A stretch of 64,000 nucleotides of DNA from Hippopus hippopus (GCA_946811185.2 OX328101.1:15360122-15424121), one strand, 5' to 3'; shown: positions 34,517 to 47,722, counted from the stretch's first letter. Program-made: numbers and translations. Notes: generated by a model from the sequence alone, not told the origin.

Positions 34517-37500
34517 ACTGATACCAAAGTTGAGAAAAATATTATTGGCAGGTATGAATACCTGTACTTATGCGGAGATTTTAATGCACAGACTGGTAAC
34601 CTGCAAGATTATACTAGTAATAATGAGCTTATGCCGGAACACCTGGATTTGGATGCTGAATTAATTAGCTACTTTAACCAAGAAGAAATGTTACGCGAAA
34701 AAGGTATTAACTTAGTGAGAAAGTCCTCTGACAAAAAAATTAATAACCATGGACAAAAGTTAATAGACTTGTGCAAATGTAATAATATGATTATAGCAAA
34801 TGGGAGAATTACTGATATACCAGGAAAAATGACCTTTAGAAATACATCTGTTATTGATTATGTTGTGTCATCAATTAAGGGCGTTGATCAAATTAAAGAA
34901 TTTACGATTCAGGAACTAGACTCTTTATTTTCTGATGGTCATACACTTTTACAATTTAGGCTAACTACAAAGCTACAAGTAAAAATTATTACAAAATCTA
35001 ATAAAAAACAAACTGAACATTGGAATGAAGATACAAAGCAAACTTTTAGGAACAATATTTCAGATAATGGTATAGCTATCATACAAAGTGAACTAAACAA
35101 CCTATATAAAAGTACAGATGATGTTTCAACTCAATCTAACCTTGACAAATCTGTTGATATTCTATCAGAGATATATATAAAAAGTGCAGAGAAAACCTTT
35201 CCACAAAAAAAAGTAAGTTTTAATGTAAATACCCAAAACAAACCTTGGTACGGCACAAATTGCAAAAAGGCAAAAAGTATCTATAGTAAGGCAAGAAGAA
35301 ATTACATCAAAAATCCTTCTATAATCACTAAAATTGAACTAAAACAAAATAGTAAAGCTTATAAGAAAACAATGAATAAATATATAAAAATCTATAATAA
35401 TAAAACTCAAAAGAATTTAAGATCTTTACATTCTAGTAACCCTAGAGATTACTGGAAATATTTAAATTCTCTGAATGATCAGGATAAAGGGGAAAAACCC
35501 AGTTTGGAATCACTATATAAACATTTTAAAAATGTCAGTAATGATGAGTCACATGACAATGAGGATCCTACCATCAACTTTGAAAACATGACATTAGATG
35601 ATGACCCAACTTTGAATGCTCCCTTCACACCACAGGAAATTCAAAAGAGCATTAAAAAATTAAATAACAATAAATCACCAGGCTTAGATAATATCAAAAA
35701 TGAGTACATTAAATATTCACAGGAAAAATTATTACCTGTTTAAGTAAACTTCTTTAACAAAATCCTAGATTTAGGGATATTTCCAACTGAATGGTCATCA
35801 GGTGTTATTATACCAATATACAAGAAAAAGGGTGAAAGAACTGACCCTGAAAATTATCGCCCTATTACACTCTTAAGCTGTGTTAGTAAGCTTTTTACCT
35901 CTGTCTTGAATGACCGGTTACAACACTTTATATTATCTCACAATCTCTTATCAGAAAATCAAGCTGGCTTCAGAGCAGGTTATTCTATAACTGATCATCA
36001 ATTTACCCTGAACTCTATTATTGAACTGTTCAAGTTTTACAACAAAAGGTTTTTTTGCTGCTACAAAGACTTCTCTAAAGCATTTGATTCTGTATGGCGG
36101 GTCGGATTGTGGTCCAAATTACTTAAATATAACATAAATGGTAAATTTTTTCATCTTATTAGGAATATGTACCAAAATATCAAATCATGTGTATCAGTAA
36201 ACAATAATGTTTCTGAATTTTTTCTATGCAACTGCAAAGTCAGGCAAGGCGAAAATCTGTCACGTGTTCTTTTCTCACTGTTTTTGAATGGCCTTGAGTG
36301 TCATCTCATCGACAACAATAATGATGGTATAACCCTACGCTGCAATGAAATTGATATAATGCTAAAAATATTAATTCTGTTGTATGCAGATGACACAGTT
36401 ATACTTGCAGACGACCCAACAAAGTTACAGTTATGTCTAAATAGCTTCTCAGAATATTGTAATACTTGGAAATTACAGGTAAATACTAATAAAACTAAGA
36501 TCATGATATTTGGCAGTAGGAAGAAAAATAGATATTCCTTTAAACTTGGTAACAGCAATTTAGAGACCGTTAGTGTATACAAATATTTGGGTATTTATTT
36601 TTCTTCTACTGGGAGTTTCTTAACAAATAGGAAATATCTTGTACAACAAGCAACAAAGGCACTCTATTATTTTTACAGAAGAGTTAACAATTTGAATTAC
36701 CTGTTGATCTTGTGTTTAAGTTATTTGACCATACTATTTTACCAATTTTAACATTCTCCTCGGTAGTATGGGGATATGAAGATAATAAAATCCTTGAAAA
36801 ATTACACTGTGTATTCCTTAGGAAAATTTTACACTTAAAACAGAGTACTCCACATTATATGTTATATGCAGAAACAGGGAGGTTCCCTTTGGAAATCATG
36901 ATAAAAACAAGAATGATAGCTTATTGGAGTAGATTAATTACAGGAAATCGGAGCAAAATTGCATATAAATTATATCAAATCATGAACCATACCACTGATT
37001 TTAAGTCCAAATGGATTGAACATATAAAAAGTATACTAAATGGAATAGGACGGCCAGACATTTGGATAAATCAATCTACATATATAAATGATGAAACACA
37101 TAAGATGGTGAAAAAAATTCTAATTGATCAGTATCAACAACAATGGCATAACAGTTTACAAAAGTCTAGGAAAAGCACTAACTATGGCTTGTTTAAGGAT
37201 AAAATAGAATTTGAAAACTATCTTACTTCTTTACCAAAAAAAGACCTCCTAACTTTGGCAAAATTTAGGACATCTAACCATTACTTACCTATTGAAACAG
37301 GTAGATGGAATAATATCCATATAAGTGAAAGAAAATGTCCACTTTGTATCCAAAATGACACTGGTGATGAGATGCATTATCTATTGAAATGTCCCCTCTT
37401 TAACACAAGTCGAGCTTCACTCATAAAAAAGTATTACTACACAAGGCCAAACATTATTAAGTTCCAGCAATTAATGAATAGCAAATCAGTTAAGCAATTG

Positions 37501-37551
37501 AAAAACTTGTGTAAGTTAATAAAAATAATTACAAGCTATTTTAAAAACTAA
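34517..37551 (+). pseudogene. Endonuclease/reverse transcriptase (ORF2), one stop and one frameshift
   Basis: The N-terminal part is the C-terminal half of an APE-type endonuclease: YLYLCGDFNAQTG, KLIDLCKCNNMIIANGR and the catalytic SDGH (residues 101-104 counted from the methionine at 34631). A linker leads to the RT start (PQEIQKSIKKLNNNKSPGLD). A TAA at 35741-35743 interrupts the frame, which continues in phase with VNFFNKILDLGIFPTEWSSG, DFSKAFDSVW (first catalytic Asp), VRQGENLS and LLYADDTVIL (YADD catalytic pair, near 36383). Near 36697 a one-base shift moves reading to the frame opened at 36712, giving thumb sequence and a CPLC-x-GDEMHYLLKCP Cys/His motif. The element copies RNA into DNA at a nicked target; this copy cannot make a full protein. 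Confidence 0.88.
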
Positions 37552-38283
37552 GCATTACTTCTTCATTATCAGGCATTGCAGTTTAGGATCAAACAACACT
37601 TATTATGCTGTCGGATCCTGACCTACACTGCGATCTAAATCTGATAAAATACAGTGGTGCTAAGTATTTGAAGAAGTGAAGCAGAAAAACACAGTTGTTC
37701 ATACGAACCTAACATTCTTGCTAATTCAACACATTATTTCCGTTGGATATACATTTATAAACATTACTGATCAGATCAGAAGAGTACAAATCTGTTATTG
37801 AAATCCCTCAAGTGTTTTAAACTTTTGATAGCGTAATAACTAACTTCTACAGTATTTTTTTATGTTTTTTCATGCAGATCTAGCGCAATTATTGCACACA
37901 AATCAATCATTTTTCGCAAATCTTGAGTAAGGTATCCAAATTCACGTGTACCGGTGTCTGTGTTAATTATCATAATTAATAAAGGTATAAGCGATAATTC
38001 GGCTGCTGACAATGTCAAGGCCATCTAACGTCATAAGGATTTTCTCAAGAGCATTTTGCATCTTTGGTCCATCTTACATCGTTTGGGATGCGGAGTAAAG
38101 ATCTAAAATGCTCTACAAATTAAGGTGTCTCTCGAAAGAACTCTATATTGTTTGCATATTCAGACTTCCCCTACTATCGAAAAGAAACCCCTCATTGTCA
38201 CACTAAATTATTATGAATTGTTGGAAATGCTCATATATCTTGTAATTCTAAGATCTGAGCTAAATAAAGGAATTTGAAATTGG
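34517..38283 (+). mobile_element. Non-LTR retrotransposon, 5'-truncated
   Basis: Open reading from 34517 begins inside the endonuclease and continues through reverse transcriptase and a Cys/His C-terminal domain to 37551. About 0.7 kb of non-coding sequence follows, with a possible 3' end near aataaaggaatttgaaattg (38262-38281). The start directly follows a MITE-A-like end (aacccttatcaaatgat, 34498-34514). Belongs to the same broad clade as the element at 47.5-53.9 kb. Confidence 0.8.
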
Positions 38284-38374
38284 CAGTGTTGTCTTAACTA
38301 ATTTGTTTCTGAAAGTAAGTCACACCCACGTTGAAAGTAGAAATTGCACCTACATGTTTTTTTTCTCTTTTTAC

Positions 38375-38570
38375 TGTGCATGACATAAATGTAGACTTGT
38401 CCAGATTGAAACGTGGCACAAGTGGTGAAATTTGCCTTTGATAGGGTATAAAACAATGGCGGAAAAGGAGTAAAGGCTGGTTACCAGCATTTTCTCCTTC
38501 TACATTTTTTTTTTTCAAAGGTTATGTTTATAGGGTCATTAAAACTCAGGGTTGTGTGCTAAAGCGATAA
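38375..38570 (-). mobile_element. MITE-A copy
   Basis: Hairpin with aaaggagtaaaggctggtta left arm; right end gtgtgctaaagcg. Confidence 0.65.
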
Positions 38571-39529
38571 TTCTTTAAACGTATACGTAGATCATTTTTT
38601 GATAAAAAAAAAACACATGTTCATAGTTTATTTATATTGGTACCTAAGAACTTTTAAATATAATTACGATATGTTTTATCAATAGCTCTAGTCATTTATG
38701 AAAATAAGGCACATATCTGCCATAAAGCAACATTTAAAATCACACACTTAACATTGGAAATTACATAAATTTGACTTACATTTTAGAACATGACTTTTTA
38801 TTTACAAAGATCAAAGAATAAAAACACTTTAAAAATCATGGGAACATTTTTTTACTTTATTGAGTACATTTTGACTCCACTTACCACGAATGCACGTTGT
38901 GACCGTATTTTGGTACGTTTTAGTTTGGGTACGTTTTGCCTGTAGACTGTTAACAATCTAGAACTTGGTTAGAATATATCACAGGAATTTGACATTCTAT
39001 AAAAATACATGATTAAACCTGAAAAAAATACTCCCCTATATATAAAGAAACACAAGGAATGCAACGCCTCGATTACCCTCGACTAAACAGAAATGCCAAA
39101 CCCACCCAAAATCACCAACGAAACAAAGAGTGATCACAATTTCCCTTACCCTGGCGACAGATAACATCAAAATGTACCCGTGACATTCGGCGATCCCTTA
39201 TTAGACACCTTTTCACCGGAGATATCCGTCATTTTTTACAGCTTTTTTGACAATTTCAATCTATCGAGGAGGCCATTCGCTGACGTCACTATTTTAAGGC
39301 CCGCAGTAAATATTACTATTATTATTTTCGTTTTAAAATATATTTATGTACATCGCATGATACTAAATATTTTTCTAGAGATAACTAGCTAAAATATTTA
39401 CCGGTATTCTTTTTTAAACAAAAGATATTTGACTTGTATAAATAGGGAAAAACCCATCAGGCGACGTAACTCTGTTGACATTAGCTGAGTTCGACTGGTC
39501 AGTTTTCGCAAAGCATGGTTCCAAATGAA

Positions 39530-39683
39530 ACTATCAACCCTGATGGTTACAAGCATTTTCTCCCTTTCCCACATTGTTTTCTACTTTATCACTGACATAT
39601 ATTCCATCATTTGAGCAATTTGTCGTCTGCAAATGCTTTCAATTTGGTCCAGTCTAAAATTTTGTTGTTTGGTAAAGAGTTAA
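39530..39683 (-). mobile_element. MITE-A half copy inside the 2.3-kb element
   Basis: Starts in the right hairpin arm and ends ttggtaaagagTTAA. Confidence 0.6.
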
Positions 39684-40387
39684 GCTCCGCCTACCTGCAA
39701 GGTATCCGTTTAGTGTTGCACAAACATTACCACGATTTGAGAGCGTAAGGTTTGTGCTTCACGAAAGTTTACGAAAACCGTAAAATTTACCAGTAGAATA
39801 CAAAAAGTGCAACACGTAAAACCGTATTTACCAGTTCACAGGTATTTCCTCCTTTTCAAGAAAGTTTTCAATATTTCTAGAAAAGATTATCGAGAAATTG
39901 AATGTTACAAGGACAGAAAAAGTAGACATCTACTAGTGGTGTAGGTTGCATTTAAATAAACCTTTCAGTCAATATTTTGTGCATCCTCGGAACCCAGGTT
40001 TGAAGTATTACGTTACTCTCCATGCATTAGATATGCATTCGATTACAGAATGAATCGAAACTGGGTCACCGAGGATGTATTTTATGCAAAGTGTATTACC
40101 TCCTTTTCAATAACGTTTTCCTTTTTTCCAGAAAAAAAGTTGTTCGGATATTTAAGGTTACAAGGTCGGAAAAGAGTGTGAGGTAGAATGCAAAACTTGG
40201 AAAACGGAATCTCTAGAAAATGTTCACTTATACAGAATCTAGGGATCCGAGTCAATAAAAACTCTCACAGGGACCGAATCAATGAACATGTTCACGATCG
40301 AACCGCCGGAACCCAACAATGTATATAACGTAAATCCAGCCATTTGAAAAGAATTAAAAAAAAAAAAAGAAGAAGAAATAATAACTT

Positions 40388-40430
<43 letters not shown>

Positions 40431-40431
40431 A
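40388..40431. repeat. (GA)n microsatellite
   Basis: About 20 units, ending gcgagcgag. Confidence 0.97.
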
Positions 40432-41274
40432 GATCTACGGACCAAAACACATTACATGCCATATGATTTACAGTCACAGAGAAAAGAGGGGGAGATCTAC
40501 GGAGATAAAGACAGATCTAGATCTACGGACGAAAAATCAGAATTAATTTAGCATTATTGATTTCCCTTCCAAATGGTTCAAGAGAGAGAGAGGGAGAGGG
40601 GTAGATGCGGACTTATACTATAGCAAACAGAAAAAATTATGTTTCAAAAAAATCTTACAGGTGTAAGCTACCTATTATAGGCGAGATAGGTGTGAAAAAC
40701 AACCTGTTAGTTTAAAATTTGTTGTATTTATATAGATCTACAATGACAGTGTAATTAAATAGCTCTTGATTTAAGAAAACCATTACGCAAAGTTATACTA
40801 ATTACATCAAATGCTAATTCGGTCTTGTTTCATTATGTTGAGACTCTAGACTGAGTTCATGGAAACCAAGGCAATATTGCGCATGCGCTACATTATACAC
40901 TATAGTTTATCGTGAACTCAACCTTAAAATTTACTGCGGGCCTTACAATAGTGACGTCAGCGAATGGCCTCCTCGATGGATTGAAATTGTCAAAAAAGCT
41001 GTAAAAAATGACAGATATCTTCGGTGAAAAGGTGTCCATTTAGGAATCGCCGAATGTAACAGGTACATTTTGGTGTTATCTGTCGCTAGGTTAAAGGAAA
41101 TTGTGATCACTCTTTGTTTCGTTGGTGATTTTGGGTGGGCTTGGCATTTCTGTTTAGTCGAGAGTAATCGAGGCGTTGCATTCCTTGTGTTTCTTTATAT
41201 ACAGGGAAGTATTTTTTTCATATTTAATCATATATTTTGATTATAGAATGTCAAATTCCTGTGAATATATCCAG

Positions 41275-42450
41275 AAGATCTAAAAAAAATAGTGTCAAAT
41301 TTGTACCTTGTATCATATGGTATACGAATCCCGCCTACGTGCACGAACCATCGTCCAAAATTTGACAGTAATGAACTCGTATCGTTCACTGGAAACACTA
41401 AAATGGTTGTTCAGTTAAAATTTCGATGGCGGTGGGGTTTAAATAAATTTACCGGTGTATACCGGGTGCTGCTTGCAATTACTTCCCCCCCTAGTCGTCT
41501 ATAAGTTACATATGTAATACTTCTAACCGCTCTAGGGTTTGCTAATTTGACTGATTTTTTTTCTCCTTTACACTATCGTGAAAAATCAACAAAGTTATCG
41601 AACAATGTACAACAAGCAAAAAGGAATGTGACGCATGACTAGCCCACTAGATCAAAGCACTTTGGTATCAAATGATCGATTTTTATGACTAGTACCTGTG
41701 AAAGATAATTTTTACTATTTATATCCAAAAATTTACATTTTGGACCTTTCAAATTCAATACCCTGTTGTAAATCGAACTTAACTTTCAAATGGTTTTTAT
41801 AAGATCGTTTACGCCTAGTCTAGCATACAGATCTTAATTTCGAAGAAAAAAGGTTTGAAAGGTCGGAATCTGTTTCATTGTACTTCGATAATAATTAAAA
41901 ATATCCGGCAATTTTACAGGGAGTTTACTCTGGGAGCTGTTTCCAGAGGATTCGAAGGTTATGTAGGTCAAGATTTTCGTTATTGATCCTGTTTTATAGA
42001 AATAATTTTTCGCATAATGGATGAATTGAGGAGAAAGATTGTATCAAATACCCGACAAGGTGACATGATCAGTAAACAAAAGTAACGCACACTCGGTAAA
42101 ATTGGATTTGAAAAACTGAGGTAGACAGCGAATTTTTGTCTCCAGGGGGTGCTTTTTAAACGGAGCATCGAAAAAACATCGAAACATCTGAAACCGATAT
42201 TATTAAAACAGCGATTACGTAATCGCTGTTTTAAAAATCTTTTTGGGCTTCAGGGGATTGTATTTTCAGCCGTCGAAAGGATCGAGTTTATATCTTTGAC
42301 TCTGAAAGAGTAAAATCCTTACTGAGTAATAAGCAACCATAGATATTTTTATGCAGACAAGTGCAATCTAATTTTGCTTACAAGCTCTGCTTCTTTAACT
42401 ATTTCAGTGCAAATATGTAATCTCGACCAACTTCGACGGCTGGACACACG
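41275..42450. other. No gene recognised; perfect palindrome
   Basis: Unremarkable AT-rich sequence apart from a perfect palindrome near 42206-42235 with aaacagcgattac arms that meet at gtaatcgctgttt. Confidence 0.5.
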
Positions 42451-42632
42451 TAAATATGAGCCATGCTTAATGCATCTCCGTGATCCGTGATACTAAGCAA
42501 GTCATTACTTGATTATGGATATTTAAAAGCCATTTTCTCTAACAACCGAATGAATCATGAAATGTATTAGTCCTTTGACATACAGAAAATCCACCAAAAG
42601 CAAAAACTTTCACAGATCATGACTCATATACA
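42450..42632 (-). mobile_element. MITE-C copy, lacking hairpin
   Basis: Inverted: taatgcatctccgtgatccg, gattatggatattta, ctaacaaccgaatgaatcat and catgactcatata. Confidence 0.6.
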
Positions 42633-42664
42633 ATTCACTGAAACTTGGAAAGGCTTTTATCTTC

Positions 42665-42775
42665 TAGGCTTGACTAATCAAGCGGACAGTATAGACCAAA
42701 GGTCAAACTTCACATTCTATGCAAACTGATCTTGATCCATTCAGTCCGCAGTAGCCTCTGTTTTGCCCTATGTTA
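42665..42775. mobile_element. MITE-B copy, diverged
   Basis: Hairpin cggacagtatagaccaaagg / gatcttgatccattcagtcc between the two MITE-C copies. Confidence 0.5.
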
Positions 42776-42867
42776 CTGAAAGCATCGATGCTGGATTAAG
42801 TCATGAAATTATCACCACAAGTCTATGATCAGAATTACATATACGACGCATACTCTAGCAAAAGTGG

Positions 42868-43085
42868 GTTTAATGCATTTTCGTGATGCATCATACCAAG
42901 CATGTTATCAAATAATTATGGATCCATAAAATCCATTTTGTCTAACAACCGACTGAATCATGAGCTACACTGGTCCTTGACATAAAGAAAATCAGCCAAT
43001 AGCAAAAGGTTTATACTCAGGTCAGCCTACATGGGCTGCGCTGGCTGACCTGGGTCGATTTTCAGAGAGCATGACTCATATATTT
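42868..43085 (-). mobile_element. MITE-C copy
   Basis: Full hairpin caggtcagcctacatggg / gctgacctg and common end catgactcatatatt. Confidence 0.65.
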
Positions 43086-43605
43086 TTGTAACAGTAGAAA
43101 GTACTGATTTGAAAAGCAAAAAGGCTCGGGTTGACTTCCGGTTAAACTCTGGTAACACTTCCGCTGACAGACGCAACTGTGGTTGCTTTAGCTGATGGTG
43201 TAGGACAAGATTAAACTTTTATGAAATTGTAGTTTGATATTGGATTTATGCTGTCTATTGTTTTCTTGTTAAATACTCCCACAGTTTTTGTGCATATGTA
43301 AAGAAACCGTACGGTAAATGATCTGGTACGATAGCATATTATGACGTCATCATTCCTGCTTGAATACGATTCAACATGTACCCACGCTGGTTACTTATCA
43401 TGTGGCGTTGCCACAACCTTTGCCAAATTCTTGCGTGAAATCTAAAAATACCTTATGAAGCTAAGTATCACTTCAAAGAAATACCTTTCAAAACTGATTT
43501 CCCCCCTGACAATCTCTTCCTTATGTAGTAATGGTCAGTATATAAGTCATATGACTGTATTGTCTTTTGTGAACTTGTATCTTATACTGTTGAATAAAAT
43601 ATGTT

Positions 43606-43812
43606 TTAATCCGTAGGCTGTTAAGCGTGACTCACTGACCTTTTGCAGACATTGTAGATCAAGATCAGACTGCACAGAACGTGCAGCCTGATCTTGGATC
43701 TTCACTGTCCGATAAGGATATATTTTCCCCCAAACAATAAAATAGCAACATTTGGGTTTTTACAATCGACCTGAAAGTTTCATGTTAGTTATTTAGCAGG
43801 ATAAGGGTAAAC
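43606..43812. mobile_element. MITE-B copy
   Basis: Inverted relative to 10551; left end TTAAtccgtaggctg, right end ggataagggTaAA. Confidence 0.75.
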
Positions 43813-44164
43813 TAATAATGACGTGCGCTTTTTTTTGCCACACTTACATCTAATTCAGTAATAAAACATTTTTAAAATTTGATATGATTATAAGAATCTA
43901 AATAGCCCCCTTTAAAAATGTGCCTTAATTCATTACGTGATATATAGAATTCAGATCAACAGCTGCTCTGAGTCCTACTCGCATTCGTAACAACAGAGAC
44001 TTAACAATGCGTTTTTCAACGTAAGTAGCTTTAGTGAGAAATTATCTGAGAGAAACTGTTTGATTATAAACAGAATAGATATGACTGTGTGATGAACTAT
44101 GTGTGGTTGTATACCCGCCAAATTTTTATCATAGTAATACCGATTTTTGCGAATATTTACGTAT

Positions 44165-44340
44165 CAACTCTGTACTGCACTAGTCCGAATGCTGGTAACC
44201 AACATTTTCTCCTATACACACAATGATTCCGATCTTTTCAAAACATTTCAAATTGATTGAACAATGTTTATTTTTTCGTCTGCAAATGCTTTCAATTTGA
44301 ACCAGTCGAAACTACTGTCGTCTGGTATATAAAGAGTTAA
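44165..44340 (-). mobile_element. MITE-A copy, shortened
   Basis: One hairpin arm lost; right end gtctggtatataaagagTTAA. Confidence 0.6.
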
Positions 44341-44429
44341 TTAGCGGGATAGAATAGATGTAGTATGCCAATCACCTCATAAATATACGTTTTTATACAA
44401 AAAATCTGACAAAAAGGGGAAATATTTAA

Positions 44430-44480
44430 CAACACTATAGGCAAAAATAGGATTTTTTGCGGACGGTTTAGATCAAGATC
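44430..44480. mobile_element. MITE-B fragment
   Basis: gcggacggtttagatcaaga left arm cut off by MITE-E at 44482. Confidence 0.45.
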
Positions 44481-44481
44481 A

Positions 44482-44699
44482 GAGTCTATTTTCACCAACC
44501 ATTCTTAAGATTATTCTATGTCTTAGATTGAAGAACTCTTAAATTTGAAAGGAACACAACTTGTGATTGGCTAAACCATATGGTTTAGCCAATCATATGG
44601 TTTAGCCAATCAGATATTGTGTTACTTTAAAATCTAGAAAATTCTTGAGGATTGTGATTAGACAAAGAATACTTTGAATAATGGTTGGTGAATACGGAC
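44482..44699. mobile_element. MITE-E copy 2 inserted in a MITE-B
   Basis: Ends ttcaccaaccattct / aatggttggtgaatacgg. The centre contains catatggtttagccaat repeated three times in alternating orientation. Confidence 0.65.
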
Positions 44700-44804
44700 C
44701 AAGATTGCACCTTGGATATACACCATACATGTAATATTTCTAAATGACACGGTAAATGGGGGCATTCTTCAGTTATTTCCCTTGATACTTCTCCAGTACA
44801 ACAT

Positions 44805-45845
44805 TTGCATTATCTTCCGCTAGGTGGCAATTTTCAAATACAAACCTCATTCGGCATACCTCGGGTGATGGGAGCCATCATATCCCTCGGCTGTAACTGG
44901 TGGATTGATATGCACCAGATCGGTACATACCCGGAAATACGCCGGTTAACCGTTCTGAAAATTGTAAGGCTCCTCTTAAAAAAGAAAACTTGAGTTTCAA
45001 TTTTTTATCGAAACCTTTCTAACTATATTTCAGTTTAGTTGACAAACAGTTCGTACATTCATTATTTAACGTGGTTTATCAATTTCGATTGAAATTTTTA
45101 CCGACAGATAAACAGATGTGAATAACTTCATCGAGGTTGTTTATGTCGTTGCTAAACGACTGTCAGTGGCGCGCTATATATAGAATCACGTGATTCTCAT
45201 TTTAAAATGGAAATCTCCTTGATACGGACGAGGTTAGATGTAGGTACGGAATCGGCCGAGTTGTGACGAGTGATACAAACCTGTCTGATCTGGGCTTTCT
45301 GGGTACAGAACCGGACTACTTTTCAAAACAGCAACCGTTACTTCGAATTTCAAAATGAAGTACATGTATACACGTTTACTCAATAAAACGCTACTGGTAC
45401 GATTCATGTAGCCATGGTTAGCTAGCATGTAACCTAGGCACCAGTAATTTATAAACACAGCCCTAATAAGCTTGAGAAACAGCCCCGGTATGAGTCTAGC
45501 ATGTTAGGGACGTCATTTTTGTTGTTGACCAAAGCCTGTTACACACATCCCGGTTTTCCCCATGTCTGTATATAGAAACTGTATGCAAAGATTTGCATTA
45601 AACAATGGTAATTTTTTTAAATTAGTTTTTTTCTGTGTAAAATTATCATATTTCTAGGAAATTCGCTGCGATGGTAGGCTTGATTTTACCACATACTTAT
45701 TGTTAATAGCCATTTTTTCGATTGCTAGTTTTTAGAGAGTATTTTTATTTACGCACAGCGTAGTAATATTTATCCTGTACAGGATAGTGATGCGTCGTAG
45801 CAGACAGGTCAAATCTTCGAAGAATATGACATACGCAGACAACGC
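44805..45845 (+). mobile_element. Element D, copy 3, split by two insertions
   Basis: Element D pieces at about 44805-44850, 45285-45480 and 45783-45845; the intervening 44851-45284 and 45481-45782 are foreign sequence of unknown type. Confidence 0.55.
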
Positions 45846-45849
45846 TACA

Positions 45850-46920
45850 TTGGTCCTCATAAGAGGATTATTTGGTTTTTATCCTTGATTTTCTTGCACT
45901 GCACAGATATTTTTTTTTTTATATAAATCTCAAGTATATCTGGTCAGATTATTCTACAAATCGATAAATACGTATTCTCTGATGATTGAGAATAGAACCT
46001 GCTTTAAAATTACATTTGGACATTACATACGATCCAAAATCAAATTATATTTATCGCAACAACCCTAATGGAATCAGTGATGAATACAAAGGAATATCTA
46101 TAGGTAAAGAGACCAATCTGTTATTTGGTTACCTTCGGTCTTTATCTGGAAAAGGAGATAATTTGACTTACAGGAATGCCTTTCCTTCCCCCCCCCCCCC
46201 ATTCCTGTGGGAATGAATGAAACACTATGAAAAATCAAAGTACTGAAAGTACTGACAGACTAGCGAATTTGAAATAAGTGGCTATGGTAAAGATAAAACT
46301 TGGTTGGTTTATACAAGATTGAAGAAAAATTGTAAATATCGGTTACTGAATCCGTTCCAGTTTCATCGGTTCATTCCGGTTATTAAGTCCAATCTGGTCT
46401 TATCCAGATCCAGTTCAATCCATTGACTTTACCCAACGCTTTTGACTACTTACTTCTCAAAGCAAGAAATATCATAAAAACTTCCGTTCGTTAACTTTCA
46501 ATTTAAAACAGGTTATTTTGTTGAAATGATATCTCCCGCCTAAAAAGACCTCTTTTGATAGAAACATATAAGAGGTATTGTGTTTTGCATGTACACATGG
46601 CCTTTTTGTTATTAGTCCATAATGAAATTACCTATTAAGCCCCCTTTTTCCATAACATAGCATTTGATTGGATAAAACAAATAATGATTGTCTGTGGCTT
46701 ATGATAAACAAGATAAATATAAAGTTTCATACAATTTTGTCCAGTAGTTAAAGAGATATCAGTCTATAATGGAAATATACATCAAGCCCCCTTTTTCGAT
46801 GACACGGCATCAAATGAAAAAAAGAAAAAATATTATCGGCGGACTATCGTAAGGAATACATTGTATGAAGTTCCATCAATTTTCATCAAGGATTTAAAAG
46901 ATGTCTGTCCGGACGGAGAA
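45850..46920. other. Unclassified repeats, no gene recognised
   Basis: At 46628 and 46782 the phrase (t/c)aagccccctttttc(c/g) recurs in two related ~150-base blocks ending in tgtccggacggagaaacgga, a decayed interspersed repeat. A C-run lies at 46189-46200. Confidence 0.4.
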
Positions 46921-47092
46921 ACGGACAGACAATGTAGATGAAGATCAGACTGCACAGATTGTACAGTCTGATCTTGGATCTACACTATCCGATAAGGGGA
47001 TATTTTTCTCAAAAATATAACTTTGAAATATCAGGTTTTTACCGTCAGCTTGAAAGTTTTATTTAACATTTTTTTAGCAGGTTAAGGATTAA
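46920..47092. mobile_element. MITE-B copy
   Basis: Hairpin gatgaagatcagactgcaca / gtctgatcttggatctaca; right end gcaggttaaggattaaa. Confidence 0.7.
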
Positions 47093-47139
47093 ATTGGATT
47101 ATATAGTTACTCAAAAGCACAAGATGTAATAGTTAACTA

Positions 47140-47368
47140 TTTAACTCTTTAGAAAACGAAAAATTTTACACCCCTCCAAATTCAAAGCTGTTCCAGACCA
47201 TAAAGTTAAATGTGGCTCAATTGATGAAACCATATTTTATAAGGGCTGAAAACAATATGGGAAAAGGAGAAAATGCTGGTAACCAGCATTTTCTCCTTTT
47301 CCCGCATTTTTCTCAAAGGGCTTCTTCCCCACTTTCATGAAAACTCGGGATTGTGTGGTAAAGGGTAT
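47140..47368 (+). mobile_element. MITE-A copy
   Basis: Complete; hairpin 47253-47308 almost perfect. It ends 24 bases before the direct repeat that flanks the non-LTR element. Confidence 0.8.
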
Positions 47369-47391
47369 ATATACAAGACTTAAAATAATAG

Positions 47392-47554
47392 TTTAACATA
47401 TCAGTTTCACGTTCACAATGATCTAAATAATGAATGACTGACGGAATGACAAGGGTTCCCTGTCCAGTGAGGGTTTGTGTAGCTGGGATTTGCTACAAGT
47501 TACCTGGGGGTATCTATTTTTAGATCCATTCATGATTTTAAGTACTGCTGTGTA
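47392..47554. repeat. 163-bp direct repeat, left copy (likely target-site duplication)
   Basis: Matches 53890-54052 with 5 differences in 163 bases, same orientation, no gaps. The two copies lie exactly outside the non-LTR element. Confidence 0.9.
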
Positions 47555-47678
47555 CAATACAATAACTTTATTCACTCTGTTCCTTTTACAGAAAACAAGA
47601 GGTAAATGTACATGGAAAAACAATTTTAATGAGGCACAAAATGTATTTGAACAAACATAGTTCGAGTTCGTAATGTAA

Positions 47679-47682
<4 letters not shown>

Positions 47683-47722
<40 letters not shown>
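47683..47722. repeat. (GA)n microsatellite in the element 3' UTR
   Basis: About 19 GA units followed by gggggaaggg. Confidence 0.97.

Larger units (their letters stand above)
38972..41271. mobile_element. 2.3-kb element with ~345-bp inverted terminal repeats
   Basis: Left arm 38972-39313 and right arm 40926-41271 are inverted copies (gaatatatcacaggaatttg outer end; aggcccgcagtaaat inner end) with a few substitutions and small indels. The interior is AT-rich, contains a MITE-A copy and a GA microsatellite, and shows no transposase. Long TIRs suggest a Mutator-like or foldback element; clear target duplications were not found. Confidence 0.8.

Noticed and set aside
34631..35743. Separate 370-residue host gene
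   Set aside because: It is continuous with the reverse transcriptase frame after one stop codon and starts inside an endonuclease domain.
40239..40477. Ser/Leu-rich ORFs across GA repeats
   Set aside because: Translation of a dinucleotide microsatellite.
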